DNA of 64,000 nucleotides from CAWIVJ01 sp963839525 (GCA_963839525.1 CAWIVJ010000005.1:620001-684000); one strand, 5' to 3'. Counted from the stretch's first letter, positions 52,399 to 60,473 are shown. Numbers and translations: made by a program. The notes: generated by a model not told the origin, from the letters alone.

Positions 52399-53439
52399 TC
52401 AATTATTCAAGTGACAAGCTGAAAAATGATTTGGGCAAATTTCAATCAATAAAGGAACTTCTTTAGAGCAAATTTCCATAGAAAACCGGCATCTCGGGTG
52501 AAATTTGCATCCTGAAATTTCCTGTTGAATTGATGGAGGCTGCCCTTTGATAATTGCAAGTTTTTCACCTTTATCGGATGGTATTGAACTTAATAATGCT
52601 TTTGAATAAGGATGATTGGGATCTTTAAAAAAATCTTCGGTAGGTGCTGTTTCAACGATTCTTCCGGCATACATAACAGAAATTTCATCTGCGCAATCTT
52701 TTACCAAAGCCAAATCATGAGTTATTAAAAGAATAGATGCTCCTGTTTCTCTTTTTATTTTATCTAAAATATTCATAATTTGCGCTTGAATTGTTACGTC
52801 AAGAGCCGTTGTAGGTTCATCGGCTATTATTATTTCGGCATTACAGGCAAGAGCCATGGCAATTATCGCACGCTGCTTCATTCCGCCGGAAAATTCATGC
52901 GGATAAGATTTTAAACGTTCTTCCGGCGAAGGAATTTGTACCAACTCCAAAGCTTCCACTGCTTTTTGAACAGCTTCTTTGCCTTTCAAACCCTGATGTT
53001 TTTTTATAACTTCAAGTAATTGATTTCCAATTGTATAAAGAGGGTTTAAAGATGTCATGGGGTCTTGAGGTATTAAGGCAATTTTTGAACCCCTGATTTG
53101 CTCTAAATCTTTATTACTTAATTTTAAAAGATTTATTTTGCATTCATGCTGTCGGGCAAAAATACACTTACCCCTGCCCGACCTGTCTTTTGCTTTTTCC
53201 GTTTCTTTTTCCCCTTCGCTAAAAGAAATTTCCCCGCTCGTTATTCTGGCTGTTTTCGGCAAAAGACGCAAAATACTCATTGCCGTAATTGTTTTTCCGC
53301 AACCGGATTCACCCACAATTGCATGCATTCCCCCCTTTTTTAGTGAAAAAGAAAGATCATATAAGGCTTGTTTAAAACCCGCTTCGGTTTCAAAGCCCAA
53401 ATTCAAATTTTTTACCTCTAAAATATTCATGTTTAACAT
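52399..53439 (-). CDS. Oligopeptide/dipeptide ABC transporter ATP-binding protein, with in-frame insert
   Basis: 346 residues of the OppD/DppD group: Walker A GESGCGKT (about residues 44-51), Q-loop ALIPQDPMTSLNPLYTIG, signature FSGGMKQRAIIAMAL, Walker B IIIADEPTTALD, H-loop THD, and the C-terminal oligopeptide motif with GCKFHPRCRFSMEIC. It energises uptake of peptides. Between strands after the Walker A, about 28 residues (EGEKETEKAKDRSGRGKC ...) interrupt a region where relatives have a short turn. The insert contains a GTCGGGC palindrome. No permease or binding-protein gene is next to it. The start is ATG 53439 or 53430. Confidence 0.9.
   Translation of the reverse strand: MLNMNILEVKNLNLGFETEAGFKQALYDLSFSLKKGGMHAIVGESGCGKTITAMSILRLLPKTARITSGEISFSEGEKETEKAKDRSGRGKCIFARQHECKINLLKLSNKDLEQIRGSKIALIPQDPMTSLNPLYTIGNQLLEVIKKHQGLKGKEAVQKAVEALELVQIPSPEERLKSYPHEFSGGMKQRAIIAMALACNAEIIIADEPTTALDVTIQAQIMNILDKIKRETGASILLITHDLALVKDCADEISVMYAGRIVETAPTEDFFKDPNHPYSKALLSSIPSDKGEKLAIIKGQPPSIQQEISGCKFHPRCRFSMEICSKEVPLLIEICPNHFSACHLNN
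53120..53220 (-). repeat. Palindromic element inserted in frame in the ABC ATPase gene
   Basis: GTCGGGCA (53151-53158) and TGCCCGAC (53175-53182) are exact inverted repeats around a 16-base loop. They lie within about 85 bases that encode the unexpected RSGRGKCIFARQHEC segment. The core resembles the palindrome at 43600-43620. The exact ends are uncertain. Confidence 0.65.
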
Positions 53440-53489
53440 TATATCTGTTAAATTAAAAAAAGATATTACGCTTTAAGTCTAAACTTACA

Positions 53490-53654
53490 TTAATTTTGAA
53501 CCAACTCTTCTAAATGTTCCTGTAAATTTAAAATAATTTCTCTTGCCTGTTTTTTCATTTCTTCTTCAGTTAAGCCGAGTTTTTTATAGTTAATAAGGCC
53601 TTTTACATCCTTAATACCTTGTTGTAATAGTTCTAAAAGTTCTAATTTTGACAT
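53490..53654 (-). CDS. Small helical protein, divergent from XRE regulator
   Basis: A 54-residue frame (MSKLELLELLQQGIKDVK ...) with AAAGGATAAT directly before its ATG. It is almost wholly helical, with Leu/Ile at heptad-like spacing and a charged end (TEEEMKKQAREIILNLQEHL). No family recognised. It is divergent from the XRE gene across a perfect palindrome and may be regulated by it. It is too short to be found with usual length limits. Confidence 0.6.
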   Translation of the reverse strand: MSKLELLELLQQGIKDVKGLINYKKLGLTEEEMKKQAREIILNLQEHLEELVQN

Positions 53655-53695
53655 ATTATCCTTTCTTTACTTTAATAAAATTCTTCTTTTATTTA

Positions 53696-53721
53696 TAGAA
53701 TAACTTTATATAGTTATTCTA
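53696..53721. promoter_or_regulatory. Perfect 10-base-arm palindrome, probable XRE operator
   Basis: TAGAATAACT (53696-53705) and AGTTATTCTA (53712-53721) are exact inverted repeats around TTATAT. It lies between the divergent 54-residue gene and the XRE gene, where an autoregulatory operator would be expected. Confidence 0.6.
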
Positions 53722-53804
53722 ATACATATTTAACTAAATTTAATACTATATAAATGTATTGTAATCCGTTCAATTTCAATTGTCAACATAGTAATATAAA
53801 ATAT

Positions 53805-54026
53805 ATGGAAATGAAAAAATATTATAAAGAATTAGCAAAAAATATAAGAGTAGAACGTGCAAAAAACAAAATTTCTCAGCTTAAACTTGCAGAAATGGCA
53901 GGTATATCTATTGAGACAATAGGACAAATTGAAAGAGAAACTGCAAATCCTACTCTTTCTACAATAATTGCCATTGCATTAGCTCTGAAAGTTAGTTTGA
54001 ATGACTTAATTTTATTAAAATATTAA
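53805..54026 (+). CDS. XRE-family helix-turn-helix regulator (second)
   Basis: 73 residues from ATG 53805, a single Cro/C1 domain: LAKNIRVERAKNKISQLKLA, then MAGISIETIGQIERETANPTLSTI with the recognition helix, and a closing helix ALKVSLNDLILLKY. No Shine-Dalgarno site is seen; a TATAAAAT box lies only about 10 bases upstream, so the mRNA could be nearly leaderless. A longer frame from ATG 53754 would add a Cys/Asn-rich, non-family stretch. A perfect palindrome at 53696-53721 is a likely operator. Confidence 0.8.
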   Translation: MEMKKYYKELAKNIRVERAKNKISQLKLAEMAGISIETIGQIERETANPTLSTIIAIALALKVSLNDLILLKY

Positions 54027-54029
54027 ATA

Positions 54030-54686
54030 TTAGCTTAAATAATTTGCTAAAATTTTCTTAACATAGTTTTGGGTTTCAGAATAAGGCGGAACGCCATCAT
54101 ATTTATCCACAGCACCGGAACCGGCATTATATGCTGCGAGTGCTAAAATTATATTTCCATTATATTTGCTTAACAGCCATTTTAAGTGTCTTACTCCGCC
54201 GTCAACGTTTTGAACAGGGTTATAGGGATCTTTTACGCCAAGGGTTTTTGCTGTCCCGGGCATTAATTGCATTAATCCCATTGCTCCGCAGTGAGATTTC
54301 GCTTTAGGATTAAAACCTGATTCCTGTTTTACTACGGCTTTTACTAAATTTTCATCCACCCCGTGTTTTTGCGAAATCTTTGAAATCATGCTCAAAAGCT
54401 GCGGTTTTGAAGCCTCGCTGTATCCTTTAATTTCAGGTGGGGTTGATAATTCGGCCTGAACTTCAGTAACGGGAGTTGTTAAAAGTTTTCCAAATTGTGA
54501 TTCAGATGTTGATTTTAAAATTTCTTGAAAAGGCTGGACATTTGCTGAAAGTTGTTTGTGAATAACAGGAGGCTGTACTTGATTCTCAGAATTATTTACA
54601 ACATAATTTTGTATCTGCAAAGTTCTTTGCTGTGCAGCTTGCTGTCCTCCTGTTGATAATAAATTTTGAATCATTCCTGAAAACAT
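54030..54686 (-). CDS. Lytic transglycosylase (SLT domain)
   Basis: 218 residues. The first ~95 are Gln/Pro/Thr-rich and low in structure, without a clear signal peptide. The SLT domain follows: VKAVVKQESGFNPKAKSHCG with the catalytic Glu, AMGLMQLMPGTAKTLGV, NVDGGVRHLKWLLSKYNGN and LAAYNAGSGAVDKY. It cleaves peptidoglycan. The lack of a classical signal recalls flagellar or secretion-system transglycosylases such as those exported by other routes. GGTG precedes the ATG. It overlaps nothing; its upstream leader is long. Confidence 0.9.
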   Translation of the reverse strand: MFSGMIQNLLSTGGQQAAQQRTLQIQNYVVNNSENQVQPPVIHKQLSANVQPFQEILKSTSESQFGKLLTTPVTEVQAELSTPPEIKGYSEASKPQLLSMISKISQKHGVDENLVKAVVKQESGFNPKAKSHCGAMGLMQLMPGTAKTLGVKDPYNPVQNVDGGVRHLKWLLSKYNGNIILALAAYNAGSGAVDKYDGVPPYSETQNYVKKILANYLS

Positions 54687-55048
54687 TTTTTACACCATTA
54701 CACGAAACCTTTATTATTTCGCCTTTATTAATCTACTTATTAACTGGTAACTTTTTAGCTTTGCCGGCTTACCAATTTTATGCACTCGCTAATTATTGCT
54801 TCGTTTCCCTATTGTTTTGAAACTTGTTCGCTCGCATCTGTTTTGTTAGGAAAACTTCTTTCTTTTTTAGATTTTTCGGTAAAAAATTAAAAAAATTAAA
54901 GTTTCGATACAAAAATCCTCTAAAAGATGGGGGTTTTAGACAAAATAAGAAGACTTAGAAATACAACAAAATAAAACTCAGAAATTATGTTTGGTTATTT
55001 CTTATTCTCTATAATAAAATTTAATAATATTTACTTAAAAGTCAAAAA
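54687..55048 (-). other. 362-base gap upstream of the lytic transglycosylase; possible structured leader
   Basis: No coding frame is convincing. On the minus strand there are several small inverted pairs: GTTTC/GAAAC around AAAACAATAGG, and GGTAA/TTACC around a GCCGGCAAAGCTAAAAAG loop. Their position just before a cell-wall hydrolase gene invites thought of a riboswitch, but the conserved core of the c-di-AMP or c-di-GMP classes is not matched. The rest of the gap (54850-55048) is plain AT-rich sequence. Confidence 0.3.
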
Positions 55049-55684
55049 TTATCTGGTTTCTTTTAACATAACAAGTGTCTTTTTAATGTCATCTAACAAA
55101 TAATCCAATTGATTATCAATATTGTTCCGGGAGAAAGCATTTCCGCTTTCTTCTGCCGTAATATACGGGCTGTAAGTTTCGCTTTCAATGCGAAGTTGAG
55201 AAACAGCTTGAACATGCGTATTTAATTGCATAACTTTTTTATAGGAAATAAAACTTTGCTCTGATTTATTTTTATATTTATCCCTGAAATATTCAACGTT
55301 TTCTTTCAAAAAATAAGCCTTAGCATTAAATTTTTGTATATTATCTTTGTTTTCAATTGAAGTTTGCAGTTTTTCAATAATAGAAATAAGTTCATTCAGA
55401 TCATTTATATATTTAGAAGTTTTGTCTTTTTTCATAATAATATTGACAAAAGCCGGATTGTTTCTTGGAATTGGTTTAATTTCATTAGGATCATTAAACC
55501 CGTCTTGATATTCAAAAGCAGGTTGAAGTTCTTTTTCGATTGAATTTTGAAATCTTTCTTCAAGATTAGGTAAAGTTCCAGCATAACCAGCTTTTTCAAG
55601 GTTAGCTGCTTTTCCTTTTTTCTTTGCTAAAGCCGGTAACGAAAGACAAAATATTATTAAAAATATTGATAGGAACTTCTTCAT
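55049..55684 (-). CDS. Secreted hypothetical protein
   Basis: 211 residues. A signal peptide (MKKFLSIFLIIFCLSLPA, cleavage near residue 20, ALAKKK) leads to a polar helical protein with Asn, Lys and Glu. A stretch FVNIIMKKDKTSKYINDLNE begins a region of about 110 residues that could be coiled-coil. No family recognised. The ribosome binding site is weak. It shares strand with the transglycosylase but is separated by a long gap. Confidence 0.65.
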   Translation of the reverse strand: MKKFLSIFLIIFCLSLPALAKKKGKAANLEKAGYAGTLPNLEERFQNSIEKELQPAFEYQDGFNDPNEIKPIPRNNPAFVNIIMKKDKTSKYINDLNELISIIEKLQTSIENKDNIQKFNAKAYFLKENVEYFRDKYKNKSEQSFISYKKVMQLNTHVQAVSQLRIESETYSPYITAEESGNAFSRNNIDNQLDYLLDDIKKTLVMLKETR

Positions 55685-55762
55685 ACCATATATTTTAATA
55701 TATTTTGACTAAAAGTAAAAAATGTAAATAAATTAAGCTCAATTATTTTCAATCTTCACATT

Positions 55763-56564
55763 TCACCCTTCAATCTGATAAGCCCAGGCAGAATGGTTAT
55801 GAATACTTTCAAAAGCTTCGCAGTCTACTTCGAATGAATCAATAATTTTATTTTCTCTTAATTCTAAAACAACATCTCTCAAAATATCCTCAACAAATTT
55901 AGGATTTTTATACGCTTGTTCTGTTACAAACTTCTCATCTGTACGTTTCAATAAAGGATAAATTTCTGAGGAACCGTATTTTTCAATAATTTTAATTAAG
56001 TCTTCAATCCAAATATGGTTTTCTTCTTTATAAGAAATTTTTACAGAAACAACGGCTCTTTGGTTATGTGCTCCGCATTCGGAAATTTCTTTAGAGCAAG
56101 GACAAAGAGTTGTCAATGGAACTTTTACTCCAAGTGTAAATTTATATCTTTCATTTTCCTTCCCGGGGTTTGATAGAATTCCATAGAAAAGAACAATCGT
56201 AGCTCATTGGTGAAGGAATTTTTGTTACAGGAGATTTTTTGTCGATAAAATATTTAAATTTGAATTCCAGTTCTCCGCTTTGAGCGTTTAATTTTTTTAT
56301 TATTGCAGCCAGGCAGCCTTTAATATCAACACCAAGAAGATTTTTGTTTTTCCATTCGCTCAAAACTTCAATAAATCTTGACATATGCGTACCTTTATAA
56401 TGTTTTGGCAAAGATACGCTTACTTTTGCTTTTGCGTTGACAACTTGGTTGGATTCATTTTTTCGTTGAATGATAAGAGGGAATTCAAGATGTTTTATTC
56501 CAACTTTTTGGATATCTACTCCCCTTGTATCTTTTGAATTTTGTGTATCTTTAAGATTCCTCAT
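55763..56564 (-). CDS. folE2: GTP cyclohydrolase FolE2 (type IB), frameshifted
   Basis: Two frames together encode a normal-length FolE2 (about 265 residues). The first (56151-56564) has DIQKVGIKHLEFPL, LPKHYKGTHMSRFIEVL and SPMSYDCSFLWNSI. The second (55763-56116) has TTLCPCSKEISECGAHNQR, with the metal-binding Cys and conserved Glu and His. A CCCCGGG run near 56164 seems to carry one extra C: removing it joins them as IKPGKENERYKF. The enzyme makes dihydroneopterin triphosphate for folate or queuosine. It starts 2 bases after the RWYDKDP protein gene. Confidence 0.88.
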
Positions 56565-56566
56565 AG

Positions 56567-56902
56567 TTATTCTTCTAAGGTTAAATCTATATTTTCGAAA
56601 CTTTGTTCTTCTAAAGCTAATAAAAGTTTTAAAGCAGCTTTTCTTTGAGTTTTTTTCGGCGCCATTCTTAAAAGTTCGATTGCTTTCATTACAACAGGAT
56701 CTTTATCATACCACCGGCTTCCTTTTTCCGAATACTCACTCATTATACTGTAGACATGCTCTATGACTTCACCTGCAACCTGCTCTTGAAGTTTTAAAAT
56801 AAATTCAGCTGCTGAATTTTTTGTTTCATCACAGGATAATTTTAACAAATCTAAAGCTTCTTTTAAGATAGGATCTTTATCATACCAGCGTCTTTTTGAC
56901 AT
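56567..56902 (-). CDS. RWYDKDP-repeat protein (copy A)
   Basis: 111 residues made of two related modules. Each starts RWYDKDP (KRRWYDKDPILKEALDLLKL and SRWYDKDPVVMKAIELLRM) and continues as helices with Glu/Lys/Ala-rich faces (TKNSAAEFILKLQEQ; TQRKAALKLLLALEEQ). The second protein with the same pattern is at 61846-62199. The helix pairs recall HEAT-like units but no family is recognised. The ATG is preceded by GCGAGG, the same as in copy B. It leads folE2. Confidence 0.7.
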   Translation of the reverse strand: MSKRRWYDKDPILKEALDLLKLSCDETKNSAAEFILKLQEQVAGEVIEHVYSIMSEYSEKGSRWYDKDPVVMKAIELLRMAPKKTQRKAALKLLLALEEQSFENIDLTLEE

Positions 56903-56976
56903 AATTACCTCGCTTTTTTTACTACTTTATTTTAACACAAAATTTTTGTTTTATAATAATTATAAAAGAGGATAAA

Positions 56977-57417
56977 ATGAAAATACTCATCATCAATGGA
57001 CCAAATTTAAACATGCTTGGAGTAAGAGAACCTGAAAAGTACGGAAATACAACTCTTTCTGATATCGAAAAGGAGCTTTATGCTTATTCTTTTGAACTGG
57101 GAGTTGATATAGAAACGTTTCAAAGTAATATAGAGGGTGAAATTATAGATAAAATACAAAAAGCTCTGGGATTTTTCGACGGGATATTAATTAATCCGGG
57201 AGGTTACACTCATACAAGCGTTGCTATAAGGGATGCTATTTCGTCTGTTAATTTGCCTTGTGTTGAAATTCATATGACAAATATTCATGCCAGAGAGGAA
57301 TTCAGACAGAAATCTTTGATTGCACCTGTTTGTATTGGACAAATTTCCGGCTTCGGAAAAGAGAGCTATAGCTTGGGATTAAAAGCTTTAAATGATTATT
57401 TGAAGAAAGAAATTTAA
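56977..57417 (+). CDS. aroQ: 3-dehydroquinate dehydratase, type II
   Basis: 146 residues. INGPNLNMLGVREPEKYGN with the catalytic Tyr and Asn region, QSNIEGEIIDKIQ, INPGGYTHTSVAIRDAI with the catalytic His, and EIHMTNIHAREEFR are typical of AroQ. It makes 3-dehydroshikimate in aromatic amino acid synthesis. AAAGAGG lies before the ATG. It precedes atpD on the same strand, with a gap of about 150 bases. Confidence 0.97.
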   Translation: MKILIINGPNLNMLGVREPEKYGNTTLSDIEKELYAYSFELGVDIETFQSNIEGEIIDKIQKALGFFDGILINPGGYTHTSVAIRDAISSVNLPCVEIHMTNIHAREEFRQKSLIAPVCIGQISGFGKESYSLGLKALNDYLKKEI

Positions 57418-57566
57418 ATTTTACTATACGCTTTCATTTTACATAAAATCTCTGAAAATAAAAAATGGCCCTTTTATACAATTATTTTTAATTTCTGTAA
57501 CAAATTGAAAAAATTTTCTTTTGATGTATGATAATTGTGTGAAAAAGATTTATATGAGGGTTGGAA

Positions 57567-58973
57567 ATGGAAACATTGACTAAGAATGAAGGGTTAATTT
57601 CACAGATAATTGGACCTGTTATTGACGTTGAATTTCAGCAGGGAGAGCTTCCTGAAATTTATAATGCTTTAAAAATTACAAAAGATGACGGAACAGTAGT
57701 TACTGCAGAAGTTCAGCAAATGTTAGGCTCAAATAAGGTTAGAACGGTTGCTATGTCTTCAACTGACGGGCTTAGACGTGGAATGAAAGTAATTGACACG
57801 AAAGATTCAATAAAAATTCCTGTCGGAAAGCCTATTTTAGGAAGAATTTTAAACGTTATCGGAGAACCGGTTGATGAACTTGGACCTATTGAAACTCAGG
57901 ATTATTTGCCAATCCACAGAGAATCACCAAAATTGATTGATCAAAATACAGATATAGAAATTTTAGAAACAGGCATTAAGGCAATTGATTTATTGCAGCC
58001 TTACCAAAAAGGCGGAAAAATAGGACTTTTTGGTGGTGCCGGAGTAGGAAAAACAGTTCTTATTATGGAATTAATCCATAATATTGCACTTGAGCATTCA
58101 GGGGTTTCCGTTTTTGGAGGTGTCGGAGAAAGAACACGTGAAGGAAACGATCTTTGGAATGAAATGAAAGAATCCGAAGTTCTAGATAAAGTTGCTCTTA
58201 TTTACGGGCAAATGAATGAACCGCCCGGAGCCAGAATGAGAGTAGGTCTTTCAGCTTTGACCGCTGCAGAATATTTTAGAGATTTTTCAAAACAGGACGT
58301 ATTATTATTTATTGATAATATTTTTAGATTTACTCAGGCAGGTTCTGAAGTATCGGCTCTTTTAGGTCGTATGCCTTCAGCGGTTGGTTATCAGCCGACA
58401 CTTGCGACTGAAATGGGAGAATTGCAAGAACGAATTACATCAACAAAAGACGGTTCAATTACGTCTGTTCAAGCGATTTATGTACCTGCCGACGATTTAA
58501 CAGACCCTGCACCTGCTACAACCTTTTCTCACCTTGATGCATCAACCGTTCTATCAAGACAAATTGCCTCTTTAGGCATTTATCCGGCAGTTGATCCATT
58601 GGCCTCAAACTCAAGAGTGCTTGATCCTAACATAATAGGCGAGGAACACTATAATATAACAAGGCATGTTCTTGAAATCCTTCAAAAATATAAAGAATTG
58701 CAAGATATTATAGCAATTTTAGGTATGGATGAATTATCAGAAGAAGACAAAGAAATAGTTAACAGAGCCAGAAAAATCCAAAGATTTTTATCTCAGCCGT
58801 TCTTTGTTGCAGAAAAGTTTTCAGGTATGGAAGGTAAGTATGTTAAATTAGAAGAGACAATAAAAGGTTTTAAAGAGATTATTGAAGGAAAACATGATAG
58901 TTTACCTGAACAAGCATTTTATATGGTCGGTACAATTGAAGAAGCTGTTGAGAAAGCAAAACAATTGCAGTAA
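57567..58973 (+). CDS. atpD: ATP synthase F1 beta subunit
   Basis: 468 residues. Walker A FGGAGVGKT, ALIYGQMNEPPGARMR, LLFIDNIFRFTQAG and the catalytic-site loop VGYQPTLATEMGELQERI are invariant features. I use the ATG at 57567 with GAGGG upstream in place of a TTG at 57561. Only atpC follows; the genes for alpha, gamma, delta, a, b and c subunits are absent here, the arrangement of the cyanobacterial atp2 (beta-epsilon) operon. Confidence 0.98.
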   Translation: METLTKNEGLISQIIGPVIDVEFQQGELPEIYNALKITKDDGTVVTAEVQQMLGSNKVRTVAMSSTDGLRRGMKVIDTKDSIKIPVGKPILGRILNVIGEPVDELGPIETQDYLPIHRESPKLIDQNTDIEILETGIKAIDLLQPYQKGGKIGLFGGAGVGKTVLIMELIHNIALEHSGVSVFGGVGERTREGNDLWNEMKESEVLDKVALIYGQMNEPPGARMRVGLSALTAAEYFRDFSKQDVLLFIDNIFRFTQAGSEVSALLGRMPSAVGYQPTLATEMGELQERITSTKDGSITSVQAIYVPADDLTDPAPATTFSHLDASTVLSRQIASLGIYPAVDPLASNSRVLDPNIIGEEHYNITRHVLEILQKYKELQDIIAILGMDELSEEDKEIVNRARKIQRFLSQPFFVAEKFSGMEGKYVKLEETIKGFKEIIEGKHDSLPEQAFYMVGTIEEAVEKAKQLQ

Positions 58974-58996
58974 AAATTATAAGGTGATAGAGTGAA

Positions 58997-59068
58997 AGTT
59001 TATAATAACATTTAATGATTTCTTTTATTAAGTTAAATTTAACTTATAACCTCATAATCTTATAAACT
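58997..59068. repeat. Nested palindromes between atpD and atpC
   Basis: Outer arms AGTTTATAA (58997-59005) and TTATAAACT (59060-59068) enclose the perfect palindrome TAAGTTAAATTTAACTTA (59029-59046). The same outer arms and the preceding GGTGATA (58983 on) occur at the nfeD-SPFH junction (17766-17801). It may tune the relative amounts of beta and epsilon subunits or be a mobile repeat. Confidence 0.65.
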
Positions 59069-59081
59069 AAAGGATATAAAA

Positions 59082-59489
59082 ATGTCAGACAAAAAATTGC
59101 ACTTAAAAATTACAACACACGAAAAAGTTGTTTTTGATGAAGATGTTGATGAAATTTATACAAAAGGAACCGAAGGGGAATTTGGAATTTTGCCCGGACA
59201 TATTCCTTTTATGTCAGCTCTTGATATTGGTGTTACGAAGGTTGTTATCGACGGTAAAGTTGAAAAATTTACAACTATGGGCGGAGTTTTTCAGCTTACA
59301 GGCAACGAAGCTTTAATTTTAACACAGGCGGCAGAAAAATCTGAAGAAATTGATATTGAAAGAGCTGAAGAAGCAAAAAAACGTGCTTTGGAAAAACTTG
59401 AAGAATGTGATGATACTACTGATGTTCAGCGTGCAGAAATAGCTCTTGCAAAAGCTTTTGCAAGACTAAAAGCTTCAGGAAAAGGATAA
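59082..59489 (+). CDS. atpC: ATP synthase F1 epsilon subunit
   Basis: 135 residues. LHLKITTHEKVVFDEDVDEI and EGEFGILPGHIPFMSALDIG form the beta-sandwich start, and the C-terminal two-helix part (DIERAEEAKKRALEKLEE) is complete. It couples rotation to F1 and can inhibit hydrolysis. AAAGGAT lies before the ATG. It follows atpD after 108 bases that hold nested palindromes. Confidence 0.96.
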   Translation: MSDKKLHLKITTHEKVVFDEDVDEIYTKGTEGEFGILPGHIPFMSALDIGVTKVVIDGKVEKFTTMGGVFQLTGNEALILTQAAEKSEEIDIERAEEAKKRALEKLEECDDTTDVQRAEIALAKAFARLKASGKG

Positions 59490-59539
59490 AACTAAAAACA
59501 AATCTCTAAAAAAATGCTTTAATTCTCTTTTTATTTAAT

Positions 59540-60391
59540 TTACCAGCGTTCATATGAACCGACCAGTCTATAATATTGCGTCTGTTTTTTAATTTCTTCC
59601 ATTACTTTAGCAATTTTTTCATCGGTTATGTGTCCTTCAAAATCAACAAAGAAAGTATATTCTCCAAATTTAACTTTTGATGGACGAGAATCGATGTAAG
59701 ATAAATTTATTTTGAAATCATGGAAAATTTTTAAAACTTCAAGCAAAGCGCCAGGTTTATTTGCTGTTGAAAAAGCAAGAGTTGTATAGTCTTTACTTGT
59801 TTTTGGAGTTTCAAAATCACCGATTAGTGCAAATCTTGTTTTGTTGTCGGGATCATCATTGATATTTTGTTTTAGAATGTTTAAATTATATATTTGGGCG
59901 GTTTTCTCACTTCCTATTGCAGCGTATGTTAAATTATAATCTTCCAGTTTTCTTGCAGCTTCAGCAGTGCTTGCAGTTTCAATAATATTTAAATGCCTTG
60001 GCATTTCATTGTAGATAAAATTCTGGCATTGACCTAATGCCTGCGGATGGGAAATTATTCCTGTTATGCAATAAAGCTCTGTTGTTTTTGATAAGAGACA
60101 ATGATGAATAGGCATTATAACTTCAGATAAGATTTTTATGTTTGTGTTTTTAGTTCTTATAAGATTATCAATAGTCTCCCTAACGGCACCTTCAATAGAG
60201 TTTTCAATAGGCAAAACTCCTACAGAACAAGGATTTTCATCTATAAATTCCAATACCTGCTTAATTGTTTTCATTGGTTCTTGATAAACACTAATTTTAT
60301 ATTTTTCGCAAAAAACATCTTTTGCCATTTCAGTATAAGAGCCCCCCGGACCTAGATACGCAACTTTTTGAACTGATTCTAAAAATGACAT
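59540..60391 (-). CDS. pheA: Prephenate dehydratase
   Basis: 283 residues. YLGPGGSYTEMAKDVF at the start, IENSIEGAVRETIDNL and KTRFALIGDFETP (with the catalytic Thr-Arg region) form the catalytic domain. An ACT domain follows, TTLAFSTANKPGALLEVLKI with SYIDSRPSK for phenylalanine binding. It makes phenylpyruvate. No chorismate mutase domain is fused. AGGAAG precedes the ATG. It is divergent from the phosphoglucomutase gene. Confidence 0.96.
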   Translation of the reverse strand: MSFLESVQKVAYLGPGGSYTEMAKDVFCEKYKISVYQEPMKTIKQVLEFIDENPCSVGVLPIENSIEGAVRETIDNLIRTKNTNIKILSEVIMPIHHCLLSKTTELYCITGIISHPQALGQCQNFIYNEMPRHLNIIETASTAEAARKLEDYNLTYAAIGSEKTAQIYNLNILKQNINDDPDNKTRFALIGDFETPKTSKDYTTLAFSTANKPGALLEVLKIFHDFKINLSYIDSRPSKVKFGEYTFFVDFEGHITDEKIAKVMEEIKKQTQYYRLVGSYERW

Positions 60392-60420
60392 TTGTAAAAA
60401 CTTCCTATTCTTGATATTAT

Positions 60421-60449
60421 TATTGTTGGGCTTTTTACCCTAACAATAT
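60421..60449. promoter_or_regulatory. Hairpin in the divergent pheA-phosphoglucomutase gap
   Basis: TATTGTTGGG (60421-60430) pairs with CCCTAACAATA (60438-60448) apart from one bulged base. It lies between two divergent genes, so it is more likely an operator or early hairpin than a terminator. No further support. Confidence 0.35.
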
Positions 60450-60473
60450 TAATTTTACAAAAAGGTTTAGATT

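Noticed and set aside
53754..53804. Upstream start of the second XRE gene
   Set aside because: The extra residues are Cys/Asn-rich and unlike the family, and no ribosome binding site is present. The palindrome and promoter-like box fit the later start.
54700..54820. c-di-GMP or c-di-AMP riboswitch
   Set aside because: A GCAAAGCTA string recalls the c-di-GMP class, but the remaining conserved core is absent by eye.
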